Shown here one piece after another: positions 56,411 through 64,000 of a stretch of DNA of 64,000 bases; positions within the stretch are counted from its first letter, which is position 1, and the number at the start of each line of letters is the position of its first letter. The DNA is taken from NCBI RefSeq assembly GCF_004054195.1, contig NZ_SBIW01000007.1, positions 186,001 through 250,000 of the forward strand, in the 5' to 3' direction. Under the pieces are notes generated by a model. The model had not been told where the DNA came from, did no database searches, and worked only from the letters and a program-made list of their open reading frames with translations. The DNA comes from Mucilaginibacter gilvus (GTDB lineage: Bacteria; Bacteroidota; Bacteroidia; Sphingobacteriales; Sphingobacteriaceae). Position numbers and translations under genes: made by a program.

Positions 56411-57588
56411 AGTACGGAGTTAACGAACAGGGCTATTACGGAGATTTTGGCGGGGCGTATATCCCCGAAATGCTTTACCCTAACGTAGAGGAACTGCGCC
56501 AGGAATACGTGAAGATAATGAACGACCCGAGCTTTATAGCCGAGTTTGACCAGCTGCTGCGCGATTATGTGGGCCGCCCGTCGCCTTTATACCATGCCAA
56601 ACGCTATTCGGAAAAATACGGAGCGAACATTTTCTTCAAACGGGAAGACCTGAACCATACTGGTTCGCATAAAATAAACAATGCCATCGGGCAGATACTT
56701 TTAGCTGAACGCCTAGGCAAAAAACGCATCATCGCTGAAACTGGGGCCGGGCAGCATGGCGTGGCTACGGCTACTGTTTGTGCGCTTAAAGGCATCGAGT
56801 GTATAGTATACATGGGCGAAATAGACATGGCACGCCAGGCACCCAACGTATCTCGCATGAAGATGCTGGGTGCCAGGGTAATACCGGCAACATCAGGCAG
56901 TAAAACCCTTAAAGATGCCACCAACGAGGCCATGCGCGACTGGATAGGCAACCCGGTTGATACCCATTATATCATCGGCTCGGTAGTTGGCCCGTATCCT
57001 TACCCGGATATGGTGGCCAAATTCCAATCCATCATTTCCCTCGAAGCAAAAAAACAACTGCTGGAGCAAACCGGCAATGAGTTACCACAATATGTAATGG
57101 CTTGTGTAGGGGGCGGCAGCAATGCCATGGGTATGTTTTACCATTTTTTGGACGATGAGGATGTGAAATTAGTAGCGGTTGAAGCAGCAGGCAAAGGTGT
57201 AGAGAGCGGCCACTCGGCAGCAACCACTTTTCTTGGCCGCGAGGGCGTTTTACACGGCAGCCGTACCATACTGATGCAAACAGCCGATGGGCAGGTGGAA
57301 GAACCGTATTCCATATCTGCAGGGTTGGATTATCCCGGCATAGGTCCGCAGCATGCACATTTGTATAAAGTAAACCGTGCCAAATACGTAAGCATTACCG
57401 ATGATGAGGCGCTGCAGGCGGGCTTGCTGTGCTCGCAAATGGAAGGCATTATCCCTGCCATAGAAACCGCGCACGCGCTGGCCTATTTGGAGAAAATGGT
57501 ATTTGATAAAGGCGATAATGTAGTGATCTGTCTGTCGGGCAGGGGAGATAAGGATCTGGATACTTATATTAAGTATTTCGGGTACTAG
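56407..57588 (+). CDS. trpB: Tryptophan synthase beta subunit TrpB
   Basis: This 393-residue PLP enzyme condenses indole with serine to give tryptophan. The PLP lysine is in [13 protein letters not shown] (about 85), the phosphate-binding glycine loop is [10 protein letters not shown] (about 228), and substrate-binding [12 protein letters not shown] is at about 107. The start [21 protein letters not shown] and the end [16 protein letters not shown] are complete. It normally works with TrpA, but no trpA follows: the next feature is the inverted repeat and promoter E of the permease array. TrpA must be encoded elsewhere. Confidence 0.98.
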   Translation: MKYGVNEQGYYGDFGGAYIPEMLYPNVEELRQEYVKIMNDPSFIAEFDQLLRDYVGRPSPLYHAKRYSEKYGANIFFKREDLNHTGSHKINNAIGQILLAERLGKKRIIAETGAGQHGVATATVCALKGIECIVYMGEIDMARQAPNVSRMKMLGARVIPATSGSKTLKDATNEAMRDWIGNPVDTHYIIGSVVGPYPYPDMVAKFQSIISLEAKKQLLEQTGNELPQYVMACVGGGSNAMGMFYHFLDDEDVKLVAVEAAGKGVESGHSAATTFLGREGVLHGSRTILMQTADGQVEEPYSISAGLDYPGIGPQHAHLYKVNRAKYVSITDDEALQAGLLCSQMEGIIPAIETAHALAYLEKMVFDKGDNVVICLSGRGDKDLDTYIKYFGY

Positions 57589-57591
57589 GGG

Positions 57592-57703
57592 TGTGGTGAG
57601 TAATGAATAGTCAGTGGTGAGTGGTGAATTGTTTTGACCCCAACCACCACTCACTATTCACCACTCTCTATTCTCTACTACTACTCACTATTCTCCACTC
57701 AAC
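57592..57703. repeat. GTGAGTAATGAATAG / CACCACTCACTATTC inverted repeat after trpB
   Basis: The left-arm words GTGGTGAGTAATGAATAG and GTGGTGAGTGGTGAATTG pair with right-arm words CACCACTCACTATTCACCAC. As before promoters B, C and D, this family sits immediately upstream of the activator sites. Confidence 0.55.
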
Positions 57704-57706
57704 AAG

Positions 57707-57814
57707 TGTATCATAACCGAACACACACTGTTACACTTGCGTACATACGGACACTTTTCTTATCTTTGTAAATCACTTATAATTAAATACTTATAAAACT
57801 GGTATAGCTTTTAA
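57707..57814 (+). promoter_or_regulatory. Tandem activator sites and promoter element E, upstream of permease 12
   Basis: Site 1 is TGTATCATAACCGAACA (57707-57723) and site 2 is TGTTACACTTGCGTACA (57729-57745), separated by 5 bp. TGGTAT-AGC-TTTTA is at 57800-57813, 54 bp after site 2. It restarts the array after the 7-kb housekeeping block. Confidence 0.78.
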
Positions 57815-57839
57815 CTACGTTAAGGCAAAATCGGTTTGT

Positions 57840-60266
57840 ATGTTAAAAAATTACTTTAAAATAGCCTGGCGCAACATTCTCCGCCATAAAGGTTATTCCA
57901 TCATAAATATTTCTGGTTTAAGCGTGGGCATCGCAGCCTGTCTGCTCATATTTGTTATCCTGCAGTTCGAGTTGAGCTTTAACACCGGTTTTACGAACTA
58001 TAAAAGTCTGTACCATGTGGCTACTAAGCAAATAGGCGAGGACGGTACCACTTATAATCCCGGCGTATCCGTACCGGCTCTCGATGCCTTGCGGATCGAC
58101 TTTCCGCAGGTAAAGTTTGCTGCCTTAAACTCCAGCTATGGCAGCCAATTAACTGTTCCGGGTAACGACCCAAACAACGCCTTGAACGATAAAAAATTCA
58201 GCGAAGACGTTGGCGTGTTTTTTATGGAACCGCAGTTCTTCGATATCTTCCATTCTGATTGGCTGGCAGGAGATAAAAGTGCTTTAGACCAGCCAAACAT
58301 GGTGGTGATAGCCCAAAGCACGGCCACTAAATACTTCGGCAACTGGAAACAGGCCATGGGTAAAACCCTGAAAATGGATAACGTTTTAACCCTGCGTGTT
58401 GCCGGCATTATTGGCGACGCGCCTGATAACAGCGATTTCCCGCTGAAGGTGATGGTATCCTACACTACCTGGAAAGAGCATCCTAAAGATTATAATTACT
58501 CCCATGAATGGGGCTCACTAAGCAGCAATCACCAGATATTTGCCGAGCTGCCGCAAAATATGACGGCCGCCAATATGGATAAGCAGTTGGTACGCTTCAC
58601 CGCAAAATTCGCAAAGGATAAAACTAAGGTAACCCGTGCCCATTTTTTACAGCCATTAAGTGATATGCACTTTGATACCCGTTTCGGTAACACCATTGGC
58701 GACCACAGCACCAGCATGGCAACCTTGCGCATATTGGGGCTTATTGCCGTGTTGATCATCGTTATGGCGTCCATCAACTTTATTAACTTGTCTACCGCGC
58801 AATCGGTAAGCCGGTCAAAAGAGGTAGGCATCCGTAAGGTATTGGGTAGCACCAGGAAACAACTGATCTCGCAGGTACTTGGCGAAACCACGCTTATTGT
58901 GGTATTTTCGGTTGCAATTGCAGTCGCAATAGCAGAACTTGCTCTGCCATACCTCAAAAATATCGCCACCGTGCCGGATAATATCCGCTTGTTTAACGCT
59001 GGAACAATGATGTTTTTGGCATTGACAACCATCGCGGTTATTATACTTTCCGGCATCTATCCCGCACTCGTCGTATCGGGCTTTAAGCCAATACTGGCCA
59101 TCAAAAACAAAATCACAGCAGCTTCCGTTGGCGGCATCCCACTGCGCAGGGCATTGGTTGTCGGCCAATTCTTTATCGCGCAATTATTGATCATCGGCAC
59201 TTTGGTTGCGGTAAAACAAATGAACTATGTAAACGATGCCGACCTCGGATTCAACAAAAGCGCTGTACTAATACTACCCGGTTATACCGACAGTATCAGC
59301 CTGGGCAAAATGCAAACCTTTAAACAGCAACTATTGCAAAATCCGCAGGTAAAATCGGTGAGCTTTACTTCTGATGCGCCATCATCTGATAACAACTGGG
59401 GATCCAACTTTTATTATAACAACGATATGAAAGGCGCTACCTTCGGCGTTTTCATGAAGTTTGCCGATGCGGATTACTTTAAAACCTTTGGTTTTAAATT
59501 TGCCGCAGGCGGAGGTTTCGACCTAAGTGATACTACCCGCCAGGTAGTTGTTAACGAAACATTGGTACACAAACTGGGCGTAAAAAACGCAGGGGACGCT
59601 ATTGGCAAAACGTTTAAGTTGGGCGGCGCTAAAAAGTGGGCAAATATTATTGGAGTGGTTAAGGATTTTAAAACCAATTCTTTGCGCGATGCTGTTAGAC
59701 CCATTGTTATTTTAACGCAAAAGGAATATGAAGGGCAGGCGGCCGTAAAAATTCAGACAACAAGCCTGTCGAAAACAACAGCTGCCGTTAAGGCCCTGTG
59801 GGAGAAAACCTATCCCGAGTATGCTTACAGTGGCTATTTCCTTGATGAAAAAATCGCTAAATTTTATGAGCAGGAGAACAAGCTTGCGCTGGTTTACAAG
59901 ATCTTTGCCGGTATTGCCATCTTTATTTCCTGCCTTGGCTTGTACGGCCTGGTATCGTACATGGCTGTGCAACGCACCAAGGAAGTTGGTGTAAGAAAGG
60001 TATTGGGCGCGTCTGTAGCCAATATTGTTTTCATGTTCTCCAAAGAGTTTTTATTGCTGATAGGGATCGCCTTTTTAATTGCCATGCCAACCGCTTGGTA
60101 TCTGATGTCGCAATGGCTGCAGAATTTTGCTTACCGCATCCCATTAACCGCAGGCGTATTTTTGCTGGCGATAGTAGGATCTATGGGGATAGCATGGCTT
60201 ACCGTGAGCTACAAAGCCTTAAAAGCCGCGCTGGTAAACCCGGTAAAGAGCTTGAAGTCGGAATAG
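57840..60266 (+). CDS. FtsX-like/MacB-type ABC permease 12
   Basis: This 808-residue permease belongs to subgroup C with permease 10 (LSDMHFDTRFGNTIGDHST; INFINLSTAQS; YFLDEKIAKFYEQENKLA). Coupling motifs are EVGIRKVLGS (about 327) and EVGVRKVLGA (about 714). Helix 6 carries FISCLGLYGLVSYMA, with Tyr where paralogs have Phe. The first half closes with GIYPALVVSGFKPILAIKN, close to the GFYPALVLSGYKPVTVLKN of permease 10. Promoter E drives it, and permease 13 follows after 107 bp with leader repeats but no activator sites. Confidence 0.92.
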   Translation: MLKNYFKIAWRNILRHKGYSIINISGLSVGIAACLLIFVILQFELSFNTGFTNYKSLYHVATKQIGEDGTTYNPGVSVPALDALRIDFPQVKFAALNSSYGSQLTVPGNDPNNALNDKKFSEDVGVFFMEPQFFDIFHSDWLAGDKSALDQPNMVVIAQSTATKYFGNWKQAMGKTLKMDNVLTLRVAGIIGDAPDNSDFPLKVMVSYTTWKEHPKDYNYSHEWGSLSSNHQIFAELPQNMTAANMDKQLVRFTAKFAKDKTKVTRAHFLQPLSDMHFDTRFGNTIGDHSTSMATLRILGLIAVLIIVMASINFINLSTAQSVSRSKEVGIRKVLGSTRKQLISQVLGETTLIVVFSVAIAVAIAELALPYLKNIATVPDNIRLFNAGTMMFLALTTIAVIILSGIYPALVVSGFKPILAIKNKITAASVGGIPLRRALVVGQFFIAQLLIIGTLVAVKQMNYVNDADLGFNKSAVLILPGYTDSISLGKMQTFKQQLLQNPQVKSVSFTSDAPSSDNNWGSNFYYNNDMKGATFGVFMKFADADYFKTFGFKFAAGGGFDLSDTTRQVVVNETLVHKLGVKNAGDAIGKTFKLGGAKKWANIIGVVKDFKTNSLRDAVRPIVILTQKEYEGQAAVKIQTTSLSKTTAAVKALWEKTYPEYAYSGYFLDEKIAKFYEQENKLALVYKIFAGIAIFISCLGLYGLVSYMAVQRTKEVGVRKVLGASVANIVFMFSKEFLLLIGIAFLIAMPTAWYLMSQWLQNFAYRIPLTAGVFLLAIVGSMGIAWLTVSYKALKAALVNPVKSLKSE

Positions 60267-60373
60267 TGTTCATAGTTCATGGTTCAAAGTAAAAGGACTA
60301 CAGGAATTACCATGAACTGTCATCCATCAACTAAATAAATCTGCGTAATCACAAAATATAATCTGTGTAATCA
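60267..60373. repeat. TTCATAGTTCATGG hairpin plus ATCTGTGTAATC repeats before permease 13
   Basis: TGTTCATAGTTCATGGTTC pairs imperfectly with CCATGAACTGTCATCCATC. Then ATCTGCGTAATC and ATCTGTGTAATC follow in direct orientation, the last one ending 1 bp before the ATG at 60374. Both intergenic repeat families meet in this one gap. Confidence 0.6.
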
Positions 60374-62770
60374 ATGTATAAAAACTATTTTAAGGTCGCC
60401 TGGCGCAATCTGTGGAAGAATAAAGTTTCCTCTGTTATCAATATCGTTGGGCTTGCCGTGGGTATGGCTGCCTGCATTGTGATACTGCTATTTGTATCGT
60501 ACGAGAAAAGCTTCGACAGTTTTCATGGCGAAAACATTGTAAGGCTGAATGAGGTACAAAAGTGGCCCGGATTAGCCGCACCTCAAAAGGTAGCCTTATC
60601 TATGTTCCCGATGGCACCGGCTATCAAGGCAGAGTTTCCTGAAGTGAAGGATTACACCCGTATAAAATGGGACGATAAATATCAGTTCACCTACAACGAG
60701 AAAAGAATATTTGTACCCGAGGTTTTTGCCGTCGACCCTTCTTTTTTTAATATATTTAATTTTAAGGTGATAAAAGGCGATGCACTTGCGGCGATAACCA
60801 AACCAAACAGCATTGCCATTACCGAGGAAACTGCCCAAAAACTTTTTGGTAAGGAGGATCCCATCGGCAAAATAATAAACCATTACGGTGGCGATACGCT
60901 TAAGTTTACCGTAACAGCCGTGATGGCTAATGTGCCAAAAAACTCCCAGCTACAATTTGATGCCTTATACTCTTTGCCGGGCATCCATCAAAAATGGATG
61001 GATAACTGGGGCGGTAACTGGTTAAATACCTACTTTAAAATGTCGCCCGGAGCCGATTTGAAATCCTTTGAAGCTAAGATGCCGGGTTTCTTAAAAAAAC
61101 ACCTCAATGGCGACGGCTGGAAATATTATGAACTATTTTACCTCCCGCTGAAAGACATACATGCAGGTTCTACAGACATCGGGCTGGATTACCTCAACTT
61201 TCAAAAGTTCGACCAGAAATCGACCAACCTATTCGCCATCATAGCTATTATTGTGCTCGTTATCGCCTGCGTAAACTTCATGAACCTTTCTACAGCACGC
61301 TCTGCTGATAGGGCGAAAGAGGTGGGCATACGTAAATCTATAGGTGCAAACAGGCCCCAATTGGCTTTGCAGTTCCTTGGCGAAACCATTTTGTTATCCT
61401 TACTGGCGCTGGTGTTTGCTATTATATTGGTAGAGCTTGCTTTACCCTACGTAAATAACCTCAGCCTTCGCGGCATTTCGCTGCCTGTTTTCAGCCAGCC
61501 ATTATTCCTGCCGCTCATTTTGGTGGGGACTATTTTGGTGGGCTTCATTTCGGGTATTTATCCTGCTTTGTTCCTTTCCTCCTTTAAGCCGGTTAAGGTT
61601 TTAAAGGGATCGGTAGAAACCGGCAAGAACAAAGGGGCTTTGCGCAACGTGTTGGTGGTTGGCCAGTTTACCAGTGCTGTTTTCCTGATGATAGCCACCG
61701 TATTTGTGGTGAAGCAGCTTAAATTTATGCAGGCTAAAGACCCCGGCTTTACCCGCGAGCAAATGGTTACCATTCCGCTGGATAGAATTTCGGGCAAAGG
61801 CTACCAGCTGTTTAAACAGCAACTATTAAACAACACACTTGTTGCCGGTGTAACTGCTTCGCAAGACCAACTTGGCAGCCATTTAGATCAAAATGGTGTT
61901 ACGTTTCAGTATAAAGATTCTCCAAAGAAGGATTTGGCGGCCACGCAGCTTATTGTTGATAACGATTATCTCAACGTTTATAACATCAAATTGTCGCAAG
62001 GCAAAAACTTTTCTACCGAAAAATCTCAAAACGGTCGTGAATACATTGTGAATGAAGCCATGGCCGACGAACTCTTAAAAGATCATCCCGGGGCTACACG
62101 CGCTTCGTTGATAGGGCAGCGCTTCGGCTTCGATTCGCTTGGCGTAATTACCGGTGTGTCCAAAAACTTTAATTTTAATTCGATGCATTATAAGGTAGAA
62201 AACCTATTCCTCGTAAATCAAAGTGAATGGGGATTCCGCAAGGTTTCGGTAAAAATAAATGCGGGCAAATCAAAAGAGGCCATTGAGTTCATCAAAGCTA
62301 CCTGGAAGCAAATTAACCCCGACCACCCGTTTGAATACCAGTTTTTGGACGACCATTTTGCGGAGGTTTACCGAGCCGATAACCAGGTGAGCAAAATTGT
62401 GGGGATACTGGCCGGTTTGGCCATTTTGATATCCTGCCTTGGCCTATTTGGCCTCGCATCTTTCTCTGCCGAAAAACGGGTGAAAGAAATAGGGGTGCGC
62501 AAAGTACTGGGCGCATCGGTGAAAAATATTGTAATGTTATTATCCGGCCATTTTATAAAATTAGTGATGATATCAAACCTTATAGCCTGGCCGCTAGCAT
62601 GGTACGCTATGAATTTGTGGTTGAAAGATTTTGCCTACCATATCAGCATCACCTGGGGCACGTTTCTATTCGTAGCCTTGCTATCGGTAATCATTGCCTT
62701 GCTAACCATCAGTTTTCAATCAGTAAAAGCAGCCATAGCCAACCCGGTGAAGAGTTTGCGGAGCGAATAA
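60374..62770 (+). CDS. FtsX-like/MacB-type ABC permease 13
   Basis: This 798-residue permease is not close to any other in the window. The first ectodomain lacks the usual YDxFHxxxDRIYR pattern after helix 1 and instead reads EKSFDSFHGENIVRLNE. It ends LKDIHAGSTDIGLDYLNFQKF. Coupling motifs are EVGIRKSIGA (about 315) and EIGVRKVLGA (about 705). The first half ends ISGIYPALFLSSFKPVKVLKG, and YQFLDDHFAEVYRADNQVS precedes helix 6. The complete frame and canonical tail NPVKSLRSE indicate a functional gene, likely co-transcribed with permease 12. Confidence 0.92.
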   Translation: MYKNYFKVAWRNLWKNKVSSVINIVGLAVGMAACIVILLFVSYEKSFDSFHGENIVRLNEVQKWPGLAAPQKVALSMFPMAPAIKAEFPEVKDYTRIKWDDKYQFTYNEKRIFVPEVFAVDPSFFNIFNFKVIKGDALAAITKPNSIAITEETAQKLFGKEDPIGKIINHYGGDTLKFTVTAVMANVPKNSQLQFDALYSLPGIHQKWMDNWGGNWLNTYFKMSPGADLKSFEAKMPGFLKKHLNGDGWKYYELFYLPLKDIHAGSTDIGLDYLNFQKFDQKSTNLFAIIAIIVLVIACVNFMNLSTARSADRAKEVGIRKSIGANRPQLALQFLGETILLSLLALVFAIILVELALPYVNNLSLRGISLPVFSQPLFLPLILVGTILVGFISGIYPALFLSSFKPVKVLKGSVETGKNKGALRNVLVVGQFTSAVFLMIATVFVVKQLKFMQAKDPGFTREQMVTIPLDRISGKGYQLFKQQLLNNTLVAGVTASQDQLGSHLDQNGVTFQYKDSPKKDLAATQLIVDNDYLNVYNIKLSQGKNFSTEKSQNGREYIVNEAMADELLKDHPGATRASLIGQRFGFDSLGVITGVSKNFNFNSMHYKVENLFLVNQSEWGFRKVSVKINAGKSKEAIEFIKATWKQINPDHPFEYQFLDDHFAEVYRADNQVSKIVGILAGLAILISCLGLFGLASFSAEKRVKEIGVRKVLGASVKNIVMLLSGHFIKLVMISNLIAWPLAWYAMNLWLKDFAYHISITWGTFLFVALLSVIIALLTISFQSVKAAIANPVKSLRSE

Positions 62771-62836
62771 AAGAGATTTCGGATTTCGAATGTTCGATTT
62801 CGGATTTAGTATTTAGAAATTAGAATTTACTGCATA

Positions 62837-64000
62837 ATGATAAAAAATTATTTAAAAACAGCATGGCGTAATTTGTTGCAAAACAAGGCAACGTCCTTCA
62901 TCAGTATAGCGGGGCTGGCAGTAGGAATCTGCTGCTTTTTGCTATTGGCGACTTACCTCATCAACGAGCTTAGGTACGATCGTTTCCACCAGAAAGCGGA
63001 TAGGATAGTGCGCATCATCCAAAACCACAAATCGCCGGATTATAACGAAGTGAATACTATAGCAGTAACGCCAACCGCGCCGGTGCCGGTTTTTAAACAA
63101 CAGCTAACCGATGTTGAAGACGGAGTACGCATTATAGATTATTCGGACATGCGCCCCGCCATCGTTCAGTTTGGCGATAAGCTTTTTAAAGAGAAAAACG
63201 TGCTGATGGCCGACGGATCGTTCTTTAAGATCTTCAGTTTCAAATTCATATCCGGCGATGCGGGCTCTGCTTTGGGCAATTCATCATCTATAGTGATCAC
63301 GGCTTCCACAGCCACTAAATATTTTGGTGCCGATAACCCCATCGGCAAAATTTTAAAGGTAGATGGAACCAACAACATGATGGTTACCGGAGTGGTAGAA
63401 GATGTGGCCGAGTACTCGCAGATAAAGTTTGATATGGTAGGCAGCTACGCTATGATGCCGCGCTCGCTCATCCGCAAATGGGACTCGGCAAACGATTACT
63501 CTTATCTACTGTTAAAACCGAGCGCGGATAGGGTAGCTACCGAGAGGAAAATAAACACCTACCTGGATAGCCTCTACAAAAACGACCTGGCCGCCGGCGA
63601 AAAAATATGGTATAACCTGGAGCCGCTTACCTCTATACACCTGTACTCTACCGCCGGTGGTTTAGAACCTTCGGGCAATATCAAATACGTCTACATCCTG
63701 GGCATTGTAGCCGTTATACTGTTGGTATTGGCCTGCGTAAACTTCCTGAATCTGGTAACCGCCCGCTCGGCCGAACGTTCTAAAGAGATTGGCGTGCGTA
63801 AAGTTATGGGCGCGCAGCGTAAGCAATTGTTCTTCCAGTTTATTACCGAGGCGGGTATCATTACCCTCGTATCGCTCATAGCAGGCGTAGTTTTTGCGTC
63901 GTTTTGCTTCCCGGCGTTTAGCGATTTTAGCGGGCAGGCGCTCAATTTTAATACCTGGAATATTACATGGTTGGTTACAGCAATACTTGGCCTATTTTTT
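62837..64000 (+). CDS. FtsX-like/MacB-type ABC permease 14 (3' end outside window)
   Basis: The first 388 residues of another permease, open to the window edge, start at the ATG at 62837 (MIKNYLKTAWRNLLQNKATSF). Helix 1 (GLAVGICCFLLLATYLI) has a Cys pair. The first ectodomain ends LTSIHLYSTAGGLEPSGNI. The first coupling motif EIGVRKVMGA is at about 316, preceded by NFLNLVTARSAERS. The second half lies beyond the window, so the array continues. The 66-bp gap before it contains TTTCGGATTTCGAATG-type repeats but no activator sites. Confidence 0.9.
   Translation, partial: MIKNYLKTAWRNLLQNKATSFISIAGLAVGICCFLLLATYLINELRYDRFHQKADRIVRIIQNHKSPDYNEVNTIAVTPTAPVPVFKQQLTDVEDGVRIIDYSDMRPAIVQFGDKLFKEKNVLMADGSFFKIFSFKFISGDAGSALGNSSSIVITASTATKYFGADNPIGKILKVDGTNNMMVTGVVEDVAEYSQIKFDMVGSYAMMPRSLIRKWDSANDYSYLLLKPSADRVATERKINTYLDSLYKNDLAAGEKIWYNLEPLTSIHLYSTAGGLEPSGNIKYVYILGIVAVILLVLACVNFLNLVTARSAERSKEIGVRKVMGAQRKQLFFQFITEAGIITLVSLIAGVVFASFCFPAFSDFSGQALNFNTWNITWLVTAILGLFF

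Noticed and set aside
18473-64000. An outer-membrane TolC-like channel gene completing the export system.
   Set aside because: None of the proteins in the window has TolC features; the partner, if any, is elsewhere.
1-64000. tRNA, rRNA or known riboswitches.
   Set aside because: I scanned the gaps by eye and saw no cloverleaf or conserved riboswitch core; a covariance-model search would be needed to exclude small RNAs.

Overview
The window looks like a chromosome segment of a Bacteroidota bacterium, most likely Sphingobacteriaceae (Mucilaginibacter/Pedobacter-like). This rests on the gene families (FtsX/MacB permease arrays, a fragment of a hybrid-type beta-propeller sensor, DUF4251, ISAs1, GH35 and GH2 enzymes), on starts without Shine-Dalgarno sequences, and on typical intergenic inverted repeats. 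The genus is an inference; no rRNA gene is present.

Layout. (1) 1-5991, minus strand: a response regulator cut by the window edge and a very large cytoplasmic hybrid histidine kinase with about 12 HAMP units. (2) 6419-10702: a wrecked carbohydrate-utilisation patch. The N-terminus of a beta-propeller sensor is joined to the C-terminus of a GH2 beta-galactosidase. It is followed by an intact GH35 beta-galactosidase, an ISAs1 transposase fragment and a Tat-exported sugar isomerase-like protein. (3) 10699-15604: small hypothetical proteins, a DUF4251 protein, HtpG, a lipoprotein, a small membrane protein and an FMN reductase. (4) 15775-18472, minus strand: an NtrC-type response regulator and its histidine kinase, divergent from (5). 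(5) 18801-50621 and 57840-64000: a periplasmic adaptor (HlyD/MacA), one LolD/MacB-type ATPase, and fourteen large FtsX-like permeases in tandem (one frameshifted internally, one with a shifted N-terminus, the last cut by the window edge). A DUF4097 protein lies inside the array, as do two 3'-end fossils of lost permease genes. (6) 50748-57588 interrupts the array: recR, a GT2 glycosyltransferase, an SDR, a Kir-type potassium channel (minus strand), and a short trp operon (trpD-trpF-trpB) behind a classical Trp-codon attenuator.

Main result. Five places upstream of array genes (18664, 36294, 40135, 45390, 57707) carry the same promoter architecture. Each has two 17-bp TGT-N11-ACA dyads 5-6 bp apart, and then, 52-54 bp further on, a TGG(T/C)AT-N3-TTTT element. 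The dyad pair is what a dimeric NtrC-type activator would bind, and the activator gene is next door. I infer that the two-component system at 15.8-18.5 kb drives the whole permease island as at least five transcription units. The permeases differ most in their periplasmic domains but all keep the cytoplasmic GIRKxxGA-type motif, as if one ATPase serves many permeases. The exported substrate and the signal are unknown.

Limits: homology calls are from reading motifs, without database searches. Residue positions are approximate.
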